A DNA stretch of 12,473 nt from JANMZR01 sp031383555. GTDB taxonomy: Bacteria > Bacteroidota > Bacteroidia > Cytophagales > Spirosomataceae. The notes under the pieces are model-generated. The model was not told the origin of the DNA. It worked only from the letters and a program-made list of their open reading frames with translations, and did no database searches. Position numbers and translations under genes: made by a program. Shown piece after piece: positions 7,298 to 12,473 of this stretch; the stretch's first letter is position 1; each line of letters starts with the position of its first letter. The stretch is from contig JANMZR010000236.1 of assembly GCA_031383555.1 (NCBI GenBank), forward strand, positions 1 through 12,473, in the 5' to 3' direction.

Positions 7298-7362
7298 ATT
7301 TTTCAAAAAAAGGGTTATTGTAACGAAAATATAACATCAAAACCAATAAAAAGTTTGATAAA

Positions 7363-9306
7363 TTACTTCAAATTTACTGAAACGCCAGCACTCAACCACC
7401 TTTTTGGCTGCTCTACAAAGCCAAATTCGTAGTAACTTCTATTCAATAAATTGGTGCCATCTACAAACAATCGGAAATATTTTTGAGTGAAATTTAGGCG
7501 TACATCTATCAGATTTATGGGTGCATAATTAACAGGCAATGTATTGGCATTCAGCTGATAACTACCCTCCCGTTGTTTATTAGTATACCAAGTATCAAAT
7601 ATTATGTTTTGGGCAAAACGCCAGTTAAATCCTACTGATGCTTTATTTTTCAGGTAATTCAAAGTATAAAAACTTTGGTAACCAGCTTCTTTTTTATCAG
7701 CATTTATATAGGCATAATTAAACTGAATCCTTTGCAAAAAACAGTTTGTATTGCCTTTAAAATCACTTACATTCAATACAGTCGAAAACTCAAAACCCCG
7801 GGTATTCATATCGCCAATTGTTTCCATGGTGGGTACTGGAAATTCAGGTCGCTTTACTTTATCAATTGCCGAATTAGAATGTTTGTAAAAAACTGCTGTT
7901 GTCCATTGAACAGCTTTTGCTTTATGTTTCATACCAATTTCATAGGTCCAAGCATCTTCTGGTTGTAGATTTGGGTCACCTTTTACAGTAGCACCAGTTA
8001 GGTACATTTCTGTGAAAGTTGGAAATCGCAATGATCGATTTACACTTGAATAAATATTTTTTCTTTCAGTAATTGCATAAGAAAAATCAGCTCCTGGGTA
8101 CCAATTGTTTCCAAATTGGGAGTTGAAATTTAAAAGAGTTCCAAAGGTTAAAGTGGCTTTTTCAAATTGTTTATATTGCTCAAAATAGGCCGATGAATTC
8201 TTGCGAATTTTACCTTTCGTATAATTGATTTTTTGATAACCCAGCTCTAAATCAGATTGAATCTCAATTGGATTTGCTAAAATATCCCCTAGTCTATTGC
8301 TTATAACGCCTTCTGAGCGCCATTCAAGCCCGATTGAAGTAGTGCCCAAATTTGAAATCAATTTATTAATCCAACTTAAATCTTTTACTTCTGTTTGGTG
8401 AAAGTTTATGGAATTAAATTTGTCAGCAGTTTTTCGATATTTATTAAAATCGTACATATCGTCGTGGTTCCGCCAAGAAGCAGTGAGAATAGTCGAAAAA
8501 TTATTACCAATATTTTGTTTTATTTGACCTATAAAAACTGCCGAAGAAGTTTCCTCATATTGATCATAAAAAGTTGGGGAATAATAGTTTGCAGCTCCAA
8601 ATTTATTTGAAAATAATCCAGTTGAAAGGTTTATTTCTGTTGATTTCGAAACAATAAAACCCGATTTTAAAAATATATTTGTTCGATCAAAAGCAGTATT
8701 TTTTGCAAAACCATTGCTGACAATAAACTCGTAACCACCCGAAATATTAATTTTATTAAATTTTTTGGCACCTCCAATATTTAATTTGTTAAGGCCAAAT
8801 TGTCCGTGCGAATAGCCTAAATTTAATTGGTTCGGCTGATTTTTTTTCGTAATAATATTAATAACTCCTGCAAAAGCTGAAGGTCCATAAACCCTTGATG
8901 CACCTCCTTGAAGCACCTCAATTCGCTCGACCATTTCCATTGAAACGGGTAAATTGAGTGAATGATGGCCCGTTTGTGGGTCGTTGAGTTTCACACCATC
9001 GAGCATTATCAAAGTTTGGTCATAATGCCCTCCTCGTATGCTTATATCCGCCTGTACACCAAGTGGTCCACGGGAGCGCACATCCACATTTAGGGCGTAT
9101 TGGAGTATGCCGTCTAAAGTTTTTACGGGTGCTAGTTCAATATCTTTTGCAGTGATTATTGAAATGTTTCTAGCTACTTTTTTGATTTCTGTTTCTTGAA
9201 AGTTAGCAGTAACTATCACTTGGTCAAGTGTTTGTGTGCTGTCTTGTGCTATTAATGTAATTTGACTTATTAATAGTATTGTAATTATTGTAAATTTCAT
9301 ATTCAT
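7363..9306 (-). CDS. TonB-dependent outer-membrane receptor, BtuB-like
   Basis: A 647-residue TonB-gated transporter of the outer membrane. Residues 1-20 are a signal peptide (cleavage near LIA before QDS). DQVIVTA (28-34) is a TonB-box-like segment. The plug domain follows: GVQADISIRGGHYDQTLIML, DGVKLNDPQTGHH and VERIEVLQGGASRVYGPSAF ending in GVINIITKK. The rest is a 22-strand-type barrel rich in Tyr, Phe and Asn, ending FVEQPKRWLSAGVSVNLK. There is no N-terminal carboxypeptidase-like domain, so it is not SusC-type. The plug closely resembles BtuB, the B12 receptor, but such plugs occur in receptors with other ligands, no cobalamin riboswitch precedes it and no B12 genes are near. Two ATG codons (9306 and 9300) are possible starts. 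It lies 105 bp after the ligase gene on the same strand. Confidence 0.92.
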   Translation of the reverse strand: MNMKFTIITILLISQITLIAQDSTQTLDQVIVTANFQETEIKKVARNISIITAKDIELAPVKTLDGILQYALNVDVRSRGPLGVQADISIRGGHYDQTLIMLDGVKLNDPQTGHHSLNLPVSMEMVERIEVLQGGASRVYGPSAFAGVINIITKKNQPNQLNLGYSHGQFGLNKLNIGGAKKFNKINISGGYEFIVSNGFAKNTAFDRTNIFLKSGFIVSKSTEINLSTGLFSNKFGAANYYSPTFYDQYEETSSAVFIGQIKQNIGNNFSTILTASWRNHDDMYDFNKYRKTADKFNSINFHQTEVKDLSWINKLISNLGTTSIGLEWRSEGVISNRLGDILANPIEIQSDLELGYQKINYTKGKIRKNSSAYFEQYKQFEKATLTFGTLLNFNSQFGNNWYPGADFSYAITERKNIYSSVNRSLRFPTFTEMYLTGATVKGDPNLQPEDAWTYEIGMKHKAKAVQWTTAVFYKHSNSAIDKVKRPEFPVPTMETIGDMNTRGFEFSTVLNVSDFKGNTNCFLQRIQFNYAYINADKKEAGYQSFYTLNYLKNKASVGFNWRFAQNIIFDTWYTNKQREGSYQLNANTLPVNYAPINLIDVRLNFTQKYFRLFVDGTNLLNRSYYEFGFVEQPKRWLSAGVSVNLK

Positions 9307-9309
9307 AAA

Positions 9310-9357
9310 CTATGTTGGAAAAAAATATCTGCCGGTTAAATTGAGTTTTTTCCATAG
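9310..9357 (-). promoter_or_regulatory. Inverted repeat in the leader of the TonB receptor gene
   Basis: CTATGTTGGAAAAAA (9310-9324) pairs with TTTTTTCCATAG (9346-9357) with a three-base bulge, enclosing about 21 nt. In the minus-strand transcript this stem ends 3 nt before the first ATG (9306) and has no T-run after it, so it is not a terminator. It could bind a regulator or affect translation start. The arms are A/T-rich, so chance is possible. Confidence 0.4.
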
Positions 9358-9411
9358 ATTTAATAGAAGATTTCTTTCTGAAACCCCATTTAACTATTTG
9401 AAACTCCTTGT

Positions 9412-10761
9412 TTAAACTGCGATAATTTCCTCTTCAAAATTGCGTGCCAAAGCTTTGTAATCAATTTTACCAAAGTCGGCTCTTGGTAAATTTTCAAACT
9501 CTTGAATTCGTTGCGGAATTTTTGTAGCGTGTAGATGTATAGCTAATTGGCTAAATATATCTTTTGAATAGATATTATTTTGATATCCATTTTGGCAAGA
9601 ATAGCCAAGGAATATCTCATGGGAAAGGTCTTCTTGGATTAAACCAATAGCCGCCACTTCAACGATAAAAGGTAGCTGCTTAACTATGTTTTCAATTTCT
9701 TCTGCAAATACATTGAGGCCTCTGCGGTTAAACATTCTACCTGCCCTACCCATCAAAATCAATTGATTATCAATGAAATAACCTAAGTCGAAATTGGTTT
9801 TTACTTTCCTGAAATCAGGAGAAATATAGGGGCTTTCTACAAAAATTTGTTCATCCTCAATCTTGATTTTCACTTCAGGAAAGGGCTTACCAACCGAAAG
9901 GGGATTGGCAATTATTTCAGGACCCTGGTGATAAGTTATATGACCCAATTCTGCAGATCCGTAATATTCTGACAAAATAGCATTAGGAGCAAAATCGATT
10001 AATTTTTGAGCAAGGCTAGGTTCCAGCTTTTCTCCTGCACTTACTATCGATTTTATTTTGGGAAAATTATGTGTATTTTTTATCAATAATCTATAATGAG
10101 ATGGCACCATAAATATACTGGTAACCTGCTGATTTGCAATTTGTTCTTCCCAAATATTTGCTGAATTTAATGTCGTTAAAACCACTGTACCCCCCAACCA
10201 AAGTAGGTGTAAAACGGCATTCAAATTAGCAGAATAGCTAAGGGCATCTAATACAAAAAGTCGATCTGTTTGAGTAATTCCAAATACCTCCGATTGATGA
10301 GGAAATGCTGTTAACCATGCCTGGTAATCTTTCCAAATTAAATTGGGTATAGAAGTAGTACCAGAAGTAAGAACACCAAGAAATTTGGTTGTGAGCTGTA
10401 CGTTTTGTGTAGTGAATTTTGAATGGGGTGTGGTGAATTTTGAATTTTGAATTTTTGTATTTTCATTTAAAATAAATCCATCATATTTTTCGCATAAATT
10501 ATCTAACTGATTCCCATTAAAATGTTTACCAGCAAATACACCTACTTTACCTATAGAAATACCTGCCAGAAAATTCAAAAGATTTTCGAGTTCATTTGTA
10601 TGGTTTAAGAATAAAATTTTCTTTGAAATATTGGAAATAAATCCCCCTTTTTTATTGACATTATCAAAAAGCTCACCATAAGTCACAGTTTTCCCTTTAT
10701 AAACAATAGCTTGTTTATCAGGAGTTTGTGAGGCAAATTGTTTTAGTTTTTGGATTAGCAT
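9412..10761 (-). CDS. AMP-forming acyl-CoA synthetase-like protein (ANL family)
   Basis: A member of the acyl-CoA synthetase/NRPS adenylation/luciferase superfamily, which activates carboxylates as acyl-adenylates and passes them to a thiol. At 449 residues it is shorter than typical (about 500-550). Motifs: the A3 P-loop is LTSGTTSIPN (131-140), where consensus TSGTTGxPK would have Gly at 137 and Lys at 140; A5 is EYYGSAELGH (265-274); A7 keeps Asp325 in NFDLGYF; A8 is GRAGRMFNRRGLNVFAEEIE (338-357); A10 is LPRADFGKID with Lys432, the adenylation lysine. Residues 106-126 are a tandem seven-residue repeat just before the P-loop. It follows the thiolase gene after a palindromic element on the same strand. 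With the hot-dog gene the three resemble vraA-vraB-vraC of staphylococci. The acyl substrate is unknown. Confidence 0.86.
   Translation of the reverse strand: MLIQKLKQFASQTPDKQAIVYKGKTVTYGELFDNVNKKGGFISNISKKILFLNHTNELENLLNFLAGISIGKVGVFAGKHFNGNQLDNLCEKYDGFILNENTKIQNSKFTTPHSKFTTQNVQLTTKFLGVLTSGTTSIPNLIWKDYQAWLTAFPHQSEVFGITQTDRLFVLDALSYSANLNAVLHLLWLGGTVVLTTLNSANIWEEQIANQQVTSIFMVPSHYRLLIKNTHNFPKIKSIVSAGEKLEPSLAQKLIDFAPNAILSEYYGSAELGHITYHQGPEIIANPLSVGKPFPEVKIKIEDEQIFVESPYISPDFRKVKTNFDLGYFIDNQLILMGRAGRMFNRRGLNVFAEEIENIVKQLPFIVEVAAIGLIQEDLSHEIFLGYSCQNGYQNNIYSKDIFSQLAIHLHATKIPQRIQEFENLPRADFGKIDYKALARNFEEEIIAV
10384..10446 (-). repeat. 21-bp tandem repeat within the ligase gene
   Basis: Three consecutive 21-bp units, the third degenerate, encode the heptapeptides NSKFTTP, HSKFTTQ and NVQLTTK (residues 106-126). 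The first two share ATTCAAAATTCAC and C-ACAC. Extra ATTCAAA units continue just upstream on the coding strand. The period is a multiple of three, so the frame is kept. Confidence 0.85.
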
Positions 10762-10838
10762 AGCCCCTCTGCCGATTCGTCGGACCGCCCCGATGGGGGA
10801 GTATTTGATTGATTTTTAAGATATTCTAGAGAAATCAT
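10755..10838 (-). CDS. Possible 27-residue leader peptide overlapping the ligase start
   Basis: Inside the palindromic element an ATG at 10838 opens a 27-codon frame (MISLEYLKNQSNTPPSGRSD and on) ending at TAA 10755-10757, overlapping the ligase ATG (10761-10759) in another frame. The overlap geometry would allow translational coupling. The second half is encoded by the palindrome itself and there is no family support, so it may be a by-product of the element. Confidence 0.2.
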   Translation of the reverse strand: MISLEYLKNQSNTPPSGRSDESAEGLC

Positions 10839-10892
10839 AAATCTTTAGTTTTTTTAATTCCCTTTTCGGGGCGGTCCTACGTTTCGGTTAGG
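10771..10892. mobile_element. GC-rich palindromic, MITE-like intergenic element
   Basis: GGACCGCCCCGA (10782-10793) is a perfect 12-bp inverted repeat of TCGGGGCGGTCC (10866-10877), enclosing 72 bp of AT-rich DNA. Each outer flank forms its own small hairpin: CCGA-TTCG-TCGG at 10772-10783 and CCTA...TAGG at 10876-10892. The whole of about 122 bp fills the gap between the thiolase and ligase genes and contains the thiolase stop codon (10888-10890). It has no transposase and is far more GC-rich at its ends than the surroundings. Its length, terminal palindromes and position fit a non-autonomous repeat of the MITE or REP kind, but only one copy is in the window, so mobility is inferred. Confidence 0.55.
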
Positions 10893-12024
10893 AGGCCTCA
10901 ATTAAAACCGCCATTCCTAAACCTCCAGCAGCAGCAATAGCAACAATTCCTCTTTTAGCATTCGTAACTTTCATAGCCTCAATTAAATGCAGTAAATTAA
11001 TAGCTCCTGATGCCCCAAAAGGGTGACCATAAGCTAAATTGCCTCCAAAGATATTGATTTTAGAATGTTTTATCTGAAAATGTTGGGCAAAAGACAGCGC
11101 ATTTATAGCAAAAGATTCATTTACTTCAAATAGATCAATATCTTCAGTTTTGACTCCCGTTTTTCTAAATAAATTTTCAACTGCCCAAATTGCACCTATT
11201 GGTGCAAGTGGGGGTGAGCCTCCGACGGTTGCACTTGACGATATTTTAAAAGTCGGTTTTAGGTCAAATTTTTTACAATAATTTTCAGAAACTAAAAGGT
11301 GAATGCAGGCCCCATCATGTAAATGAGAGGTATTTGTATGGTCAATTAATTGAGTAGTTTGGTTAAGAACTAGGCGTTCAAAGCTCAAATCTTTTTTTAT
11401 AGACTGGTCATTTTCAAATGAATAAAAAGGATGAATTGCTTCCCAAAGTAATTTATTATCAATGGTTTCTATTGCTTTTTTATTGCTGTCAACATTCCAT
11501 TGAATCATGGAATTTTTTGAAATATTAAATTGGTGAGCCACATTTTCCGCTGCTTTAATTAGGCTCGCATCACCGTATAAACTGGGAGCAAAATTTGCTT
11601 GAGTATAAAATGTATTTTCATTAAAATACCGCTCATCATTGTGTTGATAAGCTCTTTTTGGGGCTAAACTATTGCTTTCCATACCACCTGCTAATATGCA
11701 ATTAGCACCTGCTTTTATCTGATTATCGGCCAAAATGATTGACTTTAATCCTGAAGCACATTGGGCATCTACTGTATATGCAGGAATATTTACCGAAAAA
11801 CCTGCTTCCAGTGCAGAGAAACGTGCCATATTACCACCAGTCCCTAATGCGCAACCCATTATAATTTCGTCTAACTCTATTTGCAAAAAAGGGTATTTTT
11901 GCAAAAATCTAGACAATAATTTTCCAGTAAAAACTTCGGGAATAATACTTTTATACAACCCATTTACTTTACCAATTGGTAATCGCAAGCCTTCAACAAT
12001 ATAGGAGGATGGTTTGGTTATCAA
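10888..12024 (-). CDS. Thiolase-like protein lacking the second catalytic Cys
   Basis: A 378-residue member of the thiolase superfamily (acetyl-CoA C-acyltransferase fold; these enzymes join or split acyl-CoAs). YTVDAQCASGLKSI holds the nucleophilic Cys89, at the same number as in Zoogloea PhaA. GGSPPLAPIGAI, EVNESFAINA (Asn302) and YGHPFGASGA (His334) are normal. The last motif, CxGGG in active thiolases, reads VAIAAAGGLGMAVLIE: an ungapped alignment from GASGA onward puts Ala364 at the general acid/base Cys378. Claisen chemistry may thus be impaired or altered. The start is a TTG (12024), the only usual start codon there since an in-frame TAA lies two codons upstream. The gap to the hot-dog gene is 9 nt, indicating an operon. 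Its C-terminus is of normal length although its stop codon lies in the palindromic element. Confidence 0.9.
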   Translation of the reverse strand: MITKPSSYIVEGLRLPIGKVNGLYKSIIPEVFTGKLLSRFLQKYPFLQIELDEIIMGCALGTGGNMARFSALEAGFSVNIPAYTVDAQCASGLKSIILADNQIKAGANCILAGGMESNSLAPKRAYQHNDERYFNENTFYTQANFAPSLYGDASLIKAAENVAHQFNISKNSMIQWNVDSNKKAIETIDNKLLWEAIHPFYSFENDQSIKKDLSFERLVLNQTTQLIDHTNTSHLHDGACIHLLVSENYCKKFDLKPTFKISSSATVGGSPPLAPIGAIWAVENLFRKTGVKTEDIDLFEVNESFAINALSFAQHFQIKHSKINIFGGNLAYGHPFGASGAINLLHLIEAMKVTNAKRGIVAIAAAGGLGMAVLIEAS

Positions 12025-12033
12025 ATTTTAATA

Positions 12034-12348
12034 TTAATGAACAATAAATTGAAAAATAAAATTATCATTGTTAAACCCAATGAGTTCTTTATCAGTTATT
12101 TTAGTTGTATAAAGCATATTTTTTAAGGCTAATGGATTTTTAAATTTAATTGAAAAATTAGCAGGGTTTGGGCTAAAATAGGATAAAATATAATCTAAAA
12201 TTAAGATTCCTGGTAATATTGGATTTACACCAAAATGAACAGGATTTTTATCACCAGAAATGATTAAATATTTTGTTAATTCTATCTGAGAAAATGATTT
12301 TGATATAACTAGATTTTCCAACTTTTTTTTAAAAGTATCACTTTTCAA
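12034..12348 (-). CDS. Small hot-dog fold protein, MaoC/FabZ-like
   Basis: A 104-residue protein with a hydratase/dehydratase-type signature. SGDKNPVHF (31-39) matches the MaoC and R-hydratase motif SGDxNPxH, with Asp33 and His38 at the catalytic positions. It runs directly into HFGVNPILPGILILDYIL, which resembles the FabZ segment around HFPxxPxMPGVLxxE; Asp52 stands where FabZ has its catalytic Glu. The roughly ten residues usually present between these parts in MaoC proteins are missing. Such proteins hydrate or dehydrate acyl thioesters, so a matching step with the thiolase and ligase is plausible. The start is a TTG (12348): no ATG exists between the upstream in-frame TAA and the motif. 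Lys and Asn are very frequent. It recalls VraC of the staphylococcal vraABC cluster, which is an inference from gene order. Confidence 0.68.
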   Translation of the reverse strand: MKSDTFKKKLENLVISKSFSQIELTKYLIISGDKNPVHFGVNPILPGILILDYILSYFSPNPANFSIKFKNPLALKNMLYTTKITDKELIGFNNDNFIFQFIVH

Positions 12349-12473
12349 TTCTTTTGATTTTGGGTTTTGTTGAAAAGTTTTTTGAATTTATTGACTGATT
12401 TGTGTGGTATATTTGTGTGTGATGTTCGTGTTTGTGTTTTGGTTGGTTAGACTGCGAGAAGAGAAGAGCAAAC
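12338..12473 (-). other. Open frame at the right edge, coding status unclear
   Basis: From 12472 a minus-strand frame stays open to the TGA at 12338-12340 (44 codons, His-, Asn-, Gln- and Lys-rich: QSNQPKHKHEHHTQIYHTNQ), overlapping the hot-dog TTG start by 11 nt. It could be the tail of an upstream gene translationally coupled to it. A second frame is also open for 27 codons and the GT-rich plus strand suggests low-complexity leader DNA instead. No family resemblance was seen. Confidence 0.2.

Noticed and set aside
7336..7359. Hairpin between the TonB receptor stop and the peroxiredoxin start
   Set aside because: ATCAAA pairs with TTTGAT in a stem of only about six A/T-rich pairs with no clear T-run, so it is too weak to call a terminator.
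7675..8610. Plus-strand frames of 71-97 codons opposite the TonB receptor
   Set aside because: Antisense to a complete receptor gene, with compositions expected of shadows.
9307..9411. Cobalamin riboswitch upstream of the BtuB-like receptor
   Set aside because: The gap is only 105 nt, shorter than usual for this riboswitch, and no B12-box-like core was seen.

Overview
The window is AT-rich and looks like chromosomal DNA from a member of the Bacteroidota, most likely of the Cytophagales type. The evidence is GyrB and Ppk1 sequences of Bacteroidota character, A-rich leaders with no strong Shine-Dalgarno sites, promoter-like TTG-N19-TAnnTTTG elements, short outer-membrane beta-barrel proteins and a TonB-dependent receptor. 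No prophage, CRISPR array, rRNA or tRNA was seen.

Layout. Positions 1-1933 (minus) hold most of polyphosphate kinase, running off the left edge. Upstream of it on the same strand are a 71-residue unknown protein and gyrB (2044-4295). The 407-bp divergent gap 4296-4702 contains a roughly 90-bp direct repeat, each copy with an inverted repeat, in front of a class V PLP enzyme (4703-5863, plus). A small outer-membrane beta-barrel protein follows (5966-6484, plus), closed by a strong hairpin terminator at 6531-6561. Everything after that is on the minus strand. In transcription order from the right edge: a hot-dog fold protein, a thiolase-like protein, a GC-rich palindromic element, an AMP-forming acyl-CoA-synthetase-like protein, a BtuB-like TonB-dependent receptor, a frameshifted peroxiredoxin and a 46-residue membrane protein.

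How the genes fit together. gyrB and ppk1 are housekeeping genes. The hot-dog, thiolase and ligase trio (9412-12348) looks like one acyl-CoA or acyl-thioester pathway: activation, C-C bond or acyl chemistry, and hydration or dehydration. Its order recalls the vraC-vraB-vraA / yhfS-yhfT clusters of Firmicutes. All three proteins depart from their family consensus: the thiolase has Ala where the second catalytic Cys should be, the ligase has an altered P-loop, and the hot-dog protein mixes MaoC-like and FabZ-like motifs. This trio is the best candidate for an undescribed function here, but its substrate cannot be read from the sequence.

Other items of interest are a partial duplication of the 5' end of the ppk1 frame, a terminator-like hairpin inside that frame which questions its start, repeated hairpins before the PLP enzyme, a one-base frameshift in an A6 run in the peroxiredoxin, a 21-bp tandem repeat inside the ligase gene, and a palindromic element that supplies the thiolase stop codon.
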